A DNA stretch of 64,000 nucleotides from UBA5314 sp964635975 (GTDB lineage: Bacteria > Bacillota > Syntrophomonadia > Syntrophomonadales > Syntrophomonadaceae), in NCBI GenBank assembly GCA_964635975.1, contig CAZWPO010000005.1:1-64000 (forward strand). The letters are read 5' to 3'. A program made the position numbers and the translations under genes. This document shows, piece after piece, positions 8,642 through 16,910 of this stretch (positions are counted from its first letter, which is position 1; the number at the start of each line of letters is the position of its first letter). The notes under the pieces are model-generated. The model was not told the origin of the DNA. It worked only from the letters and a program-made list of their open reading frames with translations, and did no database searches.

Positions 8642-9112
8642 GTGACATACAGATCCTGCCGAGCAGGCTTTGAAAAACTATATGGCTTAAAAAATATTGT
8701 GAGTGATGTAAATCGGTATGTATATTTTGTTTCACCTGTTCACGGAATTTTCACATCTATCACTGGCACGGGATTTTTGACTCGCTATGTCCTGCTCAGC
8801 GGACAAGCGGGCAGAGAAGTGTATGGCGAAAAGGTAGACATGAGCATGTTGGGAATTACTAAAGACAGTTGGCACGCTATCCACCTGTATTTAGGAGTAT
8901 TTGTATTGATTCTGCTGGTTCTCCATATCTGGCTGCACTGGAAACAGATTTGTGTGATGTACCATCAGCTGATCGCGGCGGACCAAACGCGACAAGTGGT
9001 TCTGGTGATATTTATTCTGATCAGTATAATGCTGGTAGTCTTCCCTTATATTATACCTGTCGAGATTGTAGAGGGAGAAGTTCTTAATCAGGGGGCTGGG
9101 CGTAATCATTAA
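8642..9112 (+). CDS. DUF4405-like membrane protein
   Basis: This is a small membrane protein with two or three segments. 'TGFLTRYVLLSGQ' followed by 'DSWHAIHLYLGVFVLILLVLHIWLHWKQI' matches the DUF4405 pattern, in which paired His residues on adjacent helices suggest haem b binding; these are seen at about residues 78, 81, 94 and 98. A third segment lies at about 118-140. The start is uncertain: GTG 8642 gives 156 aa, and GTG 8699 gives a shorter protein that begins just before the first membrane helix. Neither has a strong Shine-Dalgarno site, so the 5' end may have been altered by the adjacent IS remnant. Confidence 0.6.
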   Translation: MTYRSCRAGFEKLYGLKNIVSDVNRYVYFVSPVHGIFTSITGTGFLTRYVLLSGQAGREVYGEKVDMSMLGITKDSWHAIHLYLGVFVLILLVLHIWLHWKQICVMYHQLIAADQTRQVVLVIFILISIMLVVFPYIIPVEIVEGEVLNQGAGRNH

Positions 9113-9295
9113 CAAATTGATAACCTCCATGGCCATTCCTAACTCGTGGTTGTTTATAAAATCAATATGAGTATACTGAAGACAGACGATATATTTGGAT
9201 AATTTTTAAGATTCAAGTAAGTGTGCCACCATCCACCCTGTAATAATGATGACGATGGGATGGAAGTTCACCTGTAGTGAGAGAGGAGGAGCAAA

Positions 9296-10027
9296 ATGAA
9301 AAGGATTTTGGTTTTCTTACTAATGCTGGGACTTTTATTGCCGGGCAGTGCAGCTTTTGCGGCCAATGGACCCGGACCAGGTCAGGGTCAGGGAGACATG
9401 GATCAGACAAGACTCAGAACCATGTTGCAGGATCAGGTATATTTGGATGAGGCTGCGACTATAAGGCAGCGGGACCGCGACCGGATTTCTTTTCCGGACA
9501 CTGTTAACCATTGGGCTCAGTCCCGTATCAGCAACGCTTATGGGTGGGGCTTGATCTCCGGTTATCCGGATGGTAGTTTCGGCCCGGAGCGCAATGTAAG
9601 TGGTGTTGAGGCAGTTATTATCCTAGATAATTTCGCCTGCTGTTTTAACGGCCTAAACTTAGGAGATGCTAATGGGGCAAACCTCGACTGGGAACAGGTG
9701 CCGTTGTGGGCTCGCACCCGTTTGCAGGAACCAACTGCATTGCAGATTGCCTTAAAGAGCCAGTTCTATGGAGAAGCTCAGGTCAATCGCGTCCAGGTTG
9801 CAACCACCTTGGCCAAGATGCTGGGACTGCAACCAGTGGAACCAGCAACTGGGGAGATAGTATTCCAGGATCAGGACCAGATTCCCGCTGAACAGTTAGG
9901 GTACATCCTGGCACTAAAAAATGCTGGCATCATTTCCGGAGTTAGGGGCAATTTTGAACCGAAGCGGTTGGTTACCCGTGCCGAGATAGCGACCATGCTG
10001 ATGCAAGTAATCGACAACCTGAATTGA
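9296..10027 (+). CDS. Secreted SLH-domain protein
   Basis: The 243-aa protein is exported and anchored to secondary cell-wall polymer. A signal peptide (MKRILVFLLM...SAAFAAN, cleaved near 23) is followed by a Gly/Pro/Gln linker, a first SLH repeat ('FPDTVNHWAQ', 'YGWGLISGYPDGSFGPERNVSGVEA'), a degenerate middle repeat and a last repeat ('ALKNAGIISGVRGNFEPKRLVTRAEIATML'). The start follows GAGAGGAGGAGC. With no other domain present it may be a small cell-surface organiser. The flanking genes are also envelope genes. Confidence 0.88.
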   Translation: MKRILVFLLMLGLLLPGSAAFAANGPGPGQGQGDMDQTRLRTMLQDQVYLDEAATIRQRDRDRISFPDTVNHWAQSRISNAYGWGLISGYPDGSFGPERNVSGVEAVIILDNFACCFNGLNLGDANGANLDWEQVPLWARTRLQEPTALQIALKSQFYGEAQVNRVQVATTLAKMLGLQPVEPATGEIVFQDQDQIPAEQLGYILALKNAGIISGVRGNFEPKRLVTRAEIATMLMQVIDNLN

Positions 10028-10194
10028 AAACGGATTTTATCCATTCTAATATAAGGATATTTTTTCATGGATTTAAGTGCACTGCGCCAGCAAGAAGAGC
10101 TACCCCTTCTTGTGTTGCTGGATTCATGTGCCTCACCCAACCACCACTGGAATATTAATATGCTATATAGTGGAATAAAATTGGAGGTGTCGTC

Positions 10195-10794
10195 ATGCAC
10201 AGAAGAAGCAAATCAATAACTAGCAGCCTGCTCTTGGTGACCTTGGCTTTGATGCTGTTACTGGCGGGCTGTGCGCAGCAAGCCCAAACCCCTGCTCCCA
10301 CCCCTGCCAACAACACTGTTAGTCCCCCAGCTACAACGACTGCCCCTGCTGACGTTAAAGACGCAACCTATGGAGCTAAAAGCGCAGCTTTGAAGACCAG
10401 TTGGACTCTGGAAGAAATGCTGAAGTACGCGATTGAGGATGAGTATATGGCCCGGGCCGAATACGACTATACCCTCAAGACTTTTGGGGATCAAAATCCC
10501 TTTGCCAACATTAAATCCGCAGAAGAGACACACATCAATGCTCTGAAGGGTCTATACAATACCCGGAATATGCCTATTCCTGCCGACAACTCCTCTCAGT
10601 ATTTGGTTAAAGCCCAAAATATTAAACATGCCCTAGAACTGTGTGTCGAGGGCGAGATAGCTAATATAAATATGTACCAAGGATTCTTGAATACAACCAA
10701 TTTACCTGAGGATATGAAAACCGTATTTACCCAATTGAAGGCCGGGTCGGAGAGTCATCTGAGCGCCTTTAAAAATGCTTTGAGCCGCTATTAA
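10195..10794 (+). CDS. Ferritin-like DUF2202 lipoprotein
   Basis: The 199-aa lipoprotein has a signal peptide ending in the lipobox LLAGC (Cys about 26) and a Pro/Thr-rich spacer to about 55. The following four-helix domain carries paired acidic/His positions typical of DUF2202: 'AIEDEYMARAEY', 'SAEETHINAL', 'CVEGEIANINMY' and 'GSESHLSAF'. These suggest a di-iron ferritin-like site on the outer face of the membrane. The start follows GGAGGTG. The function of the family is not established. The neighbour upstream is the SLH protein. Confidence 0.85.
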   Translation: MHRRSKSITSSLLLVTLALMLLLAGCAQQAQTPAPTPANNTVSPPATTTAPADVKDATYGAKSAALKTSWTLEEMLKYAIEDEYMARAEYDYTLKTFGDQNPFANIKSAEETHINALKGLYNTRNMPIPADNSSQYLVKAQNIKHALELCVEGEIANINMYQGFLNTTNLPEDMKTVFTQLKAGSESHLSAFKNALSRY

Positions 10795-10850
10795 ATAAAA
10801 TATAAGAGACAAATCTAATGACAAATACCTATAATAAGGGGTTAACGGCG

Positions 10851-10907
10851 AAAATGCACACCCCCACTCCGTAATCGTTAAAAGATTGGCTTGGGGTGTG
10901 CGTTTGC
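10851..10907. repeat. Palindromic repeat, copy 3
   Basis: GCACACCCC (10856-10864) and GGGGTGTGC (10893-10901) form a perfect 9-bp inverted repeat around GTAATCGTTAAAAGATT (10871-10887). It is the most complete and compact copy, about 57 bp, with no transposase and no IS3-type end attached. Confidence 0.6.
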
Positions 10908-10923
10908 ATCATTTTATGGTAGG

Positions 10924-11220
10924 TTAGACATGTAAATCCACAACCACCTTGAGCGTGAGCTCAACGTGGTCATGAAATACAACGACTTTCTCAACGTAGT
11001 GGTCAATGAACTTCTTTATTTCTGGGAAGTTCTTCTCCCGCACGAATTGTGCAAACACTGAGAAGAGCTTTTTTATTTGTCTGGGGTGAGCTGTGAGGCC
11101 GTTGACGCCTGGAGGTTCAGCTCACTAATTCGCGTTTCCGTTTTTGCGTTCATTGAAGTAGTCGAACAGCATCTGAAGGAAATCTTCAACCATCAGCAGG
11201 CCGCGGCAAGGTCAGCTTGA
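10924..11220 (-). pseudogene. Fossil of a large serine recombinase C-terminus
   Basis: The minus strand reads 'RQIKKLFSVFAQF' and 'FIDHYVEKVVVFHDHVELTL' and then a TAA at 10924-10926, the classic end of clostridial large serine recombinases. Upstream, 'RISELNLQASTASQLTP' continues the family pattern in a different frame, so a frameshift lies at about 11090. The catalytic domain is absent. Together with 2007-2213 this implies at least one lost integrative element. Confidence 0.6.
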
Positions 11221-11408
11221 CATTGAAATAGTTCCGGAATACCAACTTATGGTCAATGACATGAAAACTGAAAGTAAACAACCACTAGCAGCAGTATTTA
11301 ATCCAAAGCAGGCTGAAAGAATAAATGCGTGCATCAGATACTGATTTTCCAGCAACCGGTGCACGCTGTCGGGGCAAGTATTTGATTATTACATCAAAAA
11401 ATTTTAGA
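11221..11408. other. Gene debris, unrecognised
   Basis: About 40 plus-strand codons (11218-11342, ending 'KQAERINACIRY') look protein-like but have no start and no recognised family. Nothing else is seen before the FtsW-like gene. Confidence 0.3.
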
Positions 11409-12716
11409 TCACGATAAAACATAGCCTCTCGAAACATTTCTTCGTCTGTAAATGCTTAATATGATTCCAACTGTTGCGGCATTAATGACGAGCTGTGAAC
11501 CGCCATAGCTTATAAAAGGCAAACCTACACCGCTGATAGGTGCTTGTCCTAAATTCATTAGGATATTCCATAAAAACTGTATGGCAAGAATCGATACAAA
11601 GCCGCTTATGAGCAATTTGCCGTAATGAGTCTTTATTTGCCCTGCTATTAAGGCAATGCGCACCAGGAACGCAACCACCAGGGCAATCAGCAAGAGGCTT
11701 GCGATCCATCCGAATGTATATGTAATGAAGGCAAAAATAAAATCTGTATGGAGTTCAGGTAAAACCTGAGGGGTGAAGGTAAGACCCTGACCTAAAAACC
11801 CCGAATGGGAAATCACCTTACTCAATTGAATATTTAAATATCCGTTCCTCAGCGGATCTGCCACCGGGTTCAAAAATACCACCAGTCTTTTTATTATATA
11901 AGGCTTAGCAGCAATAATAGGCAGGGTCAGCAATGCAATAAATGAACCTGCTGTTAAAATGACTTGTTTCATTTTTGCGCCGGAAAAAATCATCAGGACC
12001 ATACAGGTGAAAATAAAAATAGCTCCGGTTGAAATTGACGGCGCCAATAAAATAAAAAACAGCGGCAGCGCAAACAAGGCGGCAGCTTGCACCAGCTTAA
12101 AAGGCTTGTTCCAATCCCACTTACTGAATATGCCTGCCAGGGCGGCAATAAACAATACGGGACTGATCGTCACAAAGTTAACGTTAAACGGTCCTAAATC
12201 CAGCCAGCATCTGCTACCATTGGCCTGATTTCCCCATAAAACCGTAATGATGAGAATGAAAAGGGTCCCCAGATAAATATGCTTGGAGTACCTTTCCAGT
12301 TTTCTGTAATCAAAAAAGTACAAACCGACGGTCGCAATTACGCTTACAAATGAAAAGAGCACGCTTCTTTCAAATAACCGGGCATCATATGTAAGCAGAC
12401 TCTGTTTCTGAATAAAATATATCGCCAGTAATCCTATACTTATGAATAGAACGGAAATCAACAAAACGGGCCATTCCGGCTTCGGTTTATGAACTTTGTT
12501 CAGCTGTCTGCCGACCAGATCAGCGTCTCCCATTTGCGCAAGGGCCTTGTCAATAGCTTCCTCTTTGGAAAGACCCTGGGTTACAAATTCTTCTACAATT
12601 TCTTCGATATGGCCTGCCAGCTCCAGTCTTATATCCTGATGAATATCGCGAAATTTGACCCGGGAGCATACTTCAAGAATATAATTTGCAATTTTTTGAT
12701 TGCGATTTACGCCCAT
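11409..12716 (-). CDS. FtsW/RodA/SpoVE-family protein with prefix domain
   Basis: The 435-aa protein has a cytosolic N-terminal helical domain (about 1-80, with 'IRLELAGHIEEIVEEFV' and 'GLSKEEAIDKALAQMGD'), the 'permease prefix' module often co-inherited with PadR regulators, followed by ten membrane segments of the SEDS fold. The conserved SEDS end 'ISGVGLPFISYGGSQL' (about 392-408) is present. SEDS proteins polymerise peptidoglycan glycan strands. The start overlaps the end of the PadR gene by 10 bp and has GGGGAGGTC upstream, so the two are coupled. It is not in a cell-division cluster, which suggests a conditional or stress-responsive wall enzyme. Confidence 0.85.
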   Translation of the reverse strand: MGVNRNQKIANYILEVCSRVKFRDIHQDIRLELAGHIEEIVEEFVTQGLSKEEAIDKALAQMGDADLVGRQLNKVHKPKPEWPVLLISVLFISIGLLAIYFIQKQSLLTYDARLFERSVLFSFVSVIATVGLYFFDYRKLERYSKHIYLGTLFILIITVLWGNQANGSRCWLDLGPFNVNFVTISPVLFIAALAGIFSKWDWNKPFKLVQAAALFALPLFFILLAPSISTGAIFIFTCMVLMIFSGAKMKQVILTAGSFIALLTLPIIAAKPYIIKRLVVFLNPVADPLRNGYLNIQLSKVISHSGFLGQGLTFTPQVLPELHTDFIFAFITYTFGWIASLLLIALVVAFLVRIALIAGQIKTHYGKLLISGFVSILAIQFLWNILMNLGQAPISGVGLPFISYGGSQLVINAATVGIILSIYRRRNVSRGYVLS

Positions 12717-13051
12717 GCAAAGACCTCCCCGGTTAAAAGCGTATCAACTGCCGAGCGGAATATAACCCACTCTTGTTGCTTTTCCTTTAATTCGGTTTTG
12801 CCTTTGGCAGTGATACGATAATATTTTCTTTGTCTGCCGCCTTCATTTCCCCACCAGTAGGATTCAATTATATTTCCGGACTCCAATGAGTGAAGAATCG
12901 GATAAAGCGTTCCTTCTTTGAAACTGAATACACCGCCTGATTCCTTTTCAATTTCTTTAATCATCTGATAGCCGTACATGGGTTTTCGGTTAAGCATACT
13001 TAAGACTAAAATTACAGTACTTCCTTTGAGCATTTCATTATTAACTGGCAT
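12707..13051 (-). CDS. PadR-family regulator
   Basis: The product has about 114 aa. The chosen start, MPVNNEMLKGS, at 13051 has AAGGTTGGAG just upstream; an ATG at 13078 would add nine unlikely residues. The winged-helix signatures 'KPMYGYQMIKEIEKE', 'KEGTLYPILHSLESGNII' and 'RKYYRITAKGKTEL' are clear. It overlaps the SEDS gene by 10 bp and so almost certainly controls it. PadR plus prefix-domain membrane protein is a recurring Firmicutes arrangement in which the regulator represses its own operon until an envelope signal appears. Confidence 0.88.
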   Translation of the reverse strand: MPVNNEMLKGSTVILVLSMLNRKPMYGYQMIKEIEKESGGVFSFKEGTLYPILHSLESGNIIESYWWGNEGGRQRKYYRITAKGKTELKEKQQEWVIFRSAVDTLLTGEVFAWA

Positions 13052-13226
13052 AGACTCCAACCTTCCCTTATAATACATTGCTCATCAATGCATCGATTGT
13101 CTATGTAATATTTTACAAGATATTTCTGATAAAGCAATAGTCTTAAGCAACTTTTCACCTTGGGCTACGTCCTGGAAAGCAACGATAATAACGGAAGAGG
13201 AAATAAAAACAGTACAGTGTGGCATA

Positions 13227-13242
13227 ATTATGGTACAATAAT
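13227..13242. promoter_or_regulatory. Extended -10 with overlapping palindrome (TA operator)
   Basis: ATTAT-GGTACA-ATAAT is a 16-bp dyad that overlaps the extended -10 sequence TGGTACAAT (13231-13239) ahead of the antitoxin start. Phd/YefM antitoxins repress their own promoter through such short palindromes, so this is the probable operator. Confidence 0.5.
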
Positions 13243-13270
13243 GACATATAACAGAAGGGAGTTGACGGTT

Positions 13271-13531
13271 ATGCCGCATATTATTCCGATCAGGGATTTG
13301 AAGAATACAAGCGCAATTTCTAAAATGTGCCAGGAGGCAACCGAGCCGATATATATTACGAAAAACGGCTATGGCGATATGGTTATAATGAGCGTAAAAA
13401 TGTACGAAGAAAAATTATTTATGTTGGATGTGTACAACAAATTAGCTGCGGCTGAGGCGCAGGTAGCGGAAGGAAAGGTACTGGATGGAGACGCATCTTT
13501 GAAAAGCATAAGAGAAAAATACAATGTATAG
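13271..13531 (+). CDS. Phd/YefM-type antitoxin
   Basis: The 86-aa protein starts at ATG 13271 (AAGGGAG 9 nt upstream). 'IPIRDLKNTSAISKMCQEATEPIYITKNGYGDMVIMS' is the Phd/YefM DNA-binding fold, and the C-terminal half (about 48-86) is the helical toxin-neutralising tail. The stop overlaps the toxin start by 8 bp. It should neutralise the neighbouring toxin and repress the operon with it through the dyad at 13227-13242. Confidence 0.88.
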   Translation: MPHIIPIRDLKNTSAISKMCQEATEPIYITKNGYGDMVIMSVKMYEEKLFMLDVYNKLAAAEAQVAEGKVLDGDASLKSIREKYNV

Positions 13532-13832
13532 TCTGGTTGTTTCGGAGCTTGCTCACAGGGATTTGGATAATATCGTCTCATATATTGCCGTTCAACTTGC
13601 AAACCCCATGGCAGCTACCAATTTCCTCGATGAAGTGGAAAAATGTTACGGCTGTTTGAAAAGCAATCCGCTTATGTATGAACGGTGTCATGATGGTTTT
13701 CTGGAAAAAGAAGGCTATCGCAAAGCGACCATCAAAAGCTATATGCTGGTTTATAAGGTTGAGGAAGCGGCCAGGGCGGTTATCATTCATCGCTTTTTCT
13801 ATGGTGCACAGGACTATGTGAAACTGATATAA
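13524..13832 (+). CDS. ParE/RelE-superfamily toxin
   Basis: The 102-aa toxin opens 'YSLVVSELAHRDLDNIVSYIA', the ParE/RelE first-helix pattern, followed by the central 'NPLMYERCHD' turn and the closing strands 'ATIKSYMLVYKV' and 'AVIIHRFFYGAQDY'. The last matches the 'V.I..I.....R' end of the fold. Sequence alone does not separate gyrase poisoning (ParE) from ribosome-dependent mRNA cleavage (RelE), though the 'HRFFYGAQDY' end is more common in ParE-annotated proteins. It is co-translated with the antitoxin. Confidence 0.87.
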   Translation: MYSLVVSELAHRDLDNIVSYIAVQLANPMAATNFLDEVEKCYGCLKSNPLMYERCHDGFLEKEGYRKATIKSYMLVYKVEEAARAVIIHRFFYGAQDYVKLI

Positions 13833-14448
13833 AGAAATTTAACTTTGTCTAAACACCTTGATGAGCTGCCGCTTCAAAGGTGCCTAGCTCATTCTCGCAA
13901 ATTATTTTGCGAATGCGAGCAATATTCCGATATATGAGCGGCTTAGGACTGCTCGTGCGGCCAGGAATCCTAACGGCCTGGTGCAGGGCGTCACTTTGTT
14001 AGGGTACCCATAAGGCGTTATTTGCCGGTTGGAATTTTTGCAGCACTTTCTAGCATGGGTTTAAATGTAAAGTTTAGGGTTATCAGGTAAAACATTTTCC
14101 CCCTCATCAATATCTTCCCTTATCATTTGGGGGCAGTACCCGTAGTAACAATGTGGCTTTTTAAATTTACTTATGGGAAATTTTTGCGGTAGGAAAGTGT
14201 TGATGCAATATATAATCTGGTCTTTGCTTTCTTTATGAATCCCTGGTTGGTTAGCCTAGGAATACTGGAAACTAATAATGGTACCGGTTTAAGCTTGTTT
14301 TTAATAACCACCATTCATGGATTTAGTCTATCTACCAAATAGTGCAGGAAGGCTTGCCTTACCGTATAAGCGCCTTTAGCGCACAACCTGCCACTGCCAA
14401 GCCTTTTTAGAGTACAAAGAAGAATAAGTAGCGCGGTTTGCCTGTTCA
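13833..14448. other. 600-bp gene-free interval with nested hairpins
   Basis: No convincing gene is seen. Several hairpins cluster at about 13890-14003: CTCGCA...TGCGAG, CCAGG-N11-CCTGG and CCTAAC...GTTAGG. They could be an RNA, a terminator for the toxin operon or a relic. The remainder (14010-14448) shows no clear signal. Confidence 0.35.
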
Positions 14449-14829
14449 TTATCCCTCATTCCCGTGTAACTCGCTCCAGGTTTTGTCACCAAAGGTCCCG
14501 GCAGGAAAAATGAAGATCAACAATAAGAGCAGCCACCAAGCCTGGTGCCAATCCCATGAGGCGGCTATCATCATAGCCACAGCTGTATTCACAGCGGCGG
14601 CTATCAGCAGACTGGCCATACCTATGTAGAGCACTCGTATCCTGGTGTGGGGATGCTTCCACGGGGCATTAAACCAGAGATGGACTAAACCAAGTGCTAA
14701 AATAAGCAGATTGATCCATACCGCGGCTGTCATATGGTAATGCCACATTAGAACGGCCATTACCGGTATCCAGATCAGACTCCCTAAACCTCCCAGTGTC
14801 CATCCGATTCTCGGCCCACTTTGCAGCAT
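14449..14829 (-). CDS. Small four-helix membrane protein
   Basis: The 126-aa product has four hydrophobic segments (about 10-30, 35-52, 66-86, 95-112) rich in Trp and His ('MWHYHMTAAVW', 'SWDWHQAWW'). AAGGGAG precedes its ATG. I do not recognise the family. The opposite strand has no competing gene, and the composition is that of a genuine inner-membrane protein. Confidence 0.65.
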   Translation of the reverse strand: MLQSGPRIGWTLGGLGSLIWIPVMAVLMWHYHMTAAVWINLLILALGLVHLWFNAPWKHPHTRIRVLYIGMASLLIAAAVNTAVAMMIAASWDWHQAWWLLLLLIFIFPAGTFGDKTWSELHGNEG

Positions 14830-15021
14830 AAGAAATGCTCCCTTCTCGCAAAATTATTCAGTGCATATAGCGAACAATTTAATTTATATTTTACGACGTT
14901 TTTTGACAAAAACCTAATAAATCATAAACACAGAGAACGTTTTTGTTGTTTTCAAAAAATAATGCCATGGAAAGCCGGACAAACCAGGGAAGCTGCACCA
15001 CTCGTGTTACCTTTATACTAG

Positions 15022-15360
15022 CTAATCACGGCCAGTTTGATTTAGCACCCGAAGACGTTCAATTAATAGTGGAAGCGCCGTATTTTGCCAGAATTCCGGA
15101 CTTACCATACCGCTTGACATGCCGCCATGCTCATACTGAGAGACATGAATAAAATCCTTTTCTTCCATCTTCCCGCCGGTAATTGTTTCAAAAGCGCGGC
15201 CCATTTCCCGGATAAAGTCCTCTTCAGGAAAAGGAATAGAAAAAGCCGCGAAATGCTCCTTGAGGTCGTTCCAAAGATAAGGGTCTCCCCTTAAACCCCA
15301 AGATCCAGGACTTTTGTCAAAAATGGCTACTGCGCTTATATTCACACCCAAACCCCCCAT
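15022..15360 (-). CDS. Conserved hypothetical protein
   Basis: The 112-aa protein opens 'NISAVAIFDKSPGSWGLRGDPYLWNDLKEHFA' and continues with 'QYEHGGMSSGMVSPEFW', which I associate with a small uncharacterised family in Clostridia and relatives. The start is ambiguous: ATG 15360 gives MGGLG..., while an in-frame GTG at 15345 has a GGGGG tract upstream. It is soluble and acidic. No function can be assigned and the neighbours give no clue. Confidence 0.6.
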   Translation of the reverse strand: MGGLGVNISAVAIFDKSPGSWGLRGDPYLWNDLKEHFAAFSIPFPEEDFIREMGRAFETITGGKMEEKDFIHVSQYEHGGMSSGMVSPEFWQNTALPLLIERLRVLNQTGRD

Positions 15361-15606
15361 CGGAAAATATAAATTAAAGACATAGACCCGTCTATCTTAA
15401 TAAACCCATTTTTGTTCTCAAAATTAATTTGACTTTATTTTTTTTGTTTTGTTCAATGAAGTCCTCGCACTCAAAGATTTTTCCTTATGCCGGAAGCTGG
15501 ACTCCCCTGAATGGGATTAATCGTTGACGGTTAATACATACTTATTCGCATACCCCAATATCCACATCCTTGACAAAAAGAGTACTTATACTATTTATTT
15601 CGAATT

Positions 15607-15635
15607 TTGACAAAATACTATAAGCATGATATTTA
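15607..15635 (+). promoter_or_regulatory. Sigma-A promoter (TTGACA-N17-TATTTA)
   Basis: A consensus -35 and a fair -10 lie 17 bp apart, 140 bp before the XRE regulator. A second similar site (TTGACA at 15570, TATTTA at 15592) stands just upstream, and the two share the TTGACAAAA...TACT(T)ATA text, so the promoter region may have been duplicated. Confidence 0.5.
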
Positions 15636-15776
15636 AGCTTCACACCATTTGCTGTGGTATTAATCTTTTCATGACAATCATAGTATCGCACTGGTTGATT
15701 TTATTAACCCGGGTTGAAGCCTAATCCATTGATTAACTTGATACTGCTGCCTAATATATAAGCAGAGGTGAGTTGC

Positions 15777-16892
15777 ATGAAGGAAATCAATATTGCAAAA
15801 GTACTTGTGAAAAAGCGAAAAGAAAAGGGTATTACCCAGGATGAGCTGGCAAATTACATGGGCGTTACCAAAGCATCCGTTTCTAAATGGGAAACAGGAC
15901 AGAGTTATCCTGATATTACTTTTCTACCGGAGTTGGCAACATACTATAACATCAGCGTAGATGACTTAATTGACTATAAGCCGCAAATGACCAGAGAAGA
16001 TATTAAAAATCTGTATCGAAAACTGGCTTCTGATTTTATATCCAAATCATTTGATTCGGTGCTGTCAGACTGCCGCCAGATTGTCAAGAAATACTATTCA
16101 TGTTTTACGCTGCTACTGCAAATGGGTATATTGATGATCAACCATGTCGAATTGCTAAAGGACGGGGAGAAATCGGTCTCATTAATTGAAGAGGCCAGGG
16201 CCCTTTTTATCCGGGTCAAAGAGGAAAGCGATGATATGAGATTAAAGAAGCAGGCTTTGTATATGGAAGCCTATTGCGACCTCGCCTCCGGTAACCCAAA
16301 TGCCGTTTTGGAGTTGCTGGATGGAACGATAGAACCTGCGATGCCTCCTGAATCCCTAATGGCGGCAGCTTACCAGATGACGGGACGCGCTCGGGATGCA
16401 AAGGCCGTATTGCAGGTCGGCATCTATCAGAATATCGTCGTTTTGTTCAATTTTTTTCCGGCTTATCTCATGCTGTGTACGGATGACCCTTCAAAATTTG
16501 ACGAGGTGCTGCGGCGCGGGTTTGCTGTAGCAGAAACGTTTGATATGAAGCGCCTGCACCCTGCCGTGGTCATAGGTTTATACATCTGTGCCGCACAGGG
16601 GTATATCGCTCAGAATAATCACGAAAAGGCCTTAGATATGCTGCAGCAATATACCGATATCGTAACCGGTGACATTTACCCTCTGAACTTGCACGGCGAC
16701 GATTTCTTCGATCTGCTGGATGAGTGGCTAATCAAGCTTGATCTTGGCAACGATCTTCCCAGGGATGAGAGAACGATTAGGAGAAGTATGTCTGACGTTA
16801 TTGTGAATAATCCGGCTTTCTCAATACTATCAGATAAACATAGTTTCCAAAATATGGTTGAAAAGCTCCAAGGCAATTGCAGCGAGGATTAA
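15777..16892 (+). CDS. XRE regulator with TPR-like domain
   Basis: The roughly 371-aa protein has an N-terminal Cro/C1-type HTH (about 8-60: 'KRKEKGITQDELANYMGVTK', 'VSKWETGQSYPDITFLPELA', 'YYNISVDDLI') and a long helical repeat region with TPR character (for example 'GYIAQNNHEKALDMLQQYTD'). This is the Rgg/PlcR-like layout, in which the repeats bind a peptide or partner. ATG 15777 is preferred, after AGAGGTGAG; GTG 15768 is the alternative. The CPBP protease gene begins 18 nt after the stop and is the most likely target or partner. Confidence 0.82.
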   Translation: MKEINIAKVLVKKRKEKGITQDELANYMGVTKASVSKWETGQSYPDITFLPELATYYNISVDDLIDYKPQMTREDIKNLYRKLASDFISKSFDSVLSDCRQIVKKYYSCFTLLLQMGILMINHVELLKDGEKSVSLIEEARALFIRVKEESDDMRLKKQALYMEAYCDLASGNPNAVLELLDGTIEPAMPPESLMAAAYQMTGRARDAKAVLQVGIYQNIVVLFNFFPAYLMLCTDDPSKFDEVLRRGFAVAETFDMKRLHPAVVIGLYICAAQGYIAQNNHEKALDMLQQYTDIVTGDIYPLNLHGDDFFDLLDEWLIKLDLGNDLPRDERTIRRSMSDVIVNNPAFSILSDKHSFQNMVEKLQGNCSED

Positions 16893-16910
16893 TCTGGAGG
16901 TGAAGTCATT

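Noticed and set aside
13969..14003. CCTAAC...GTTAGG looks like an integron attC site next to a toxin-antitoxin pair.
   Set aside because: The flanking bases break the RYYYAAC/GTTRRRY consensus, the element is very short and it is single, so a chance hairpin is more likely.
14821..15021. Plus-strand frame of 66 codons.
   Set aside because: It is antisense to a promoter region, has no ribosome-binding site and has low-complexity composition.
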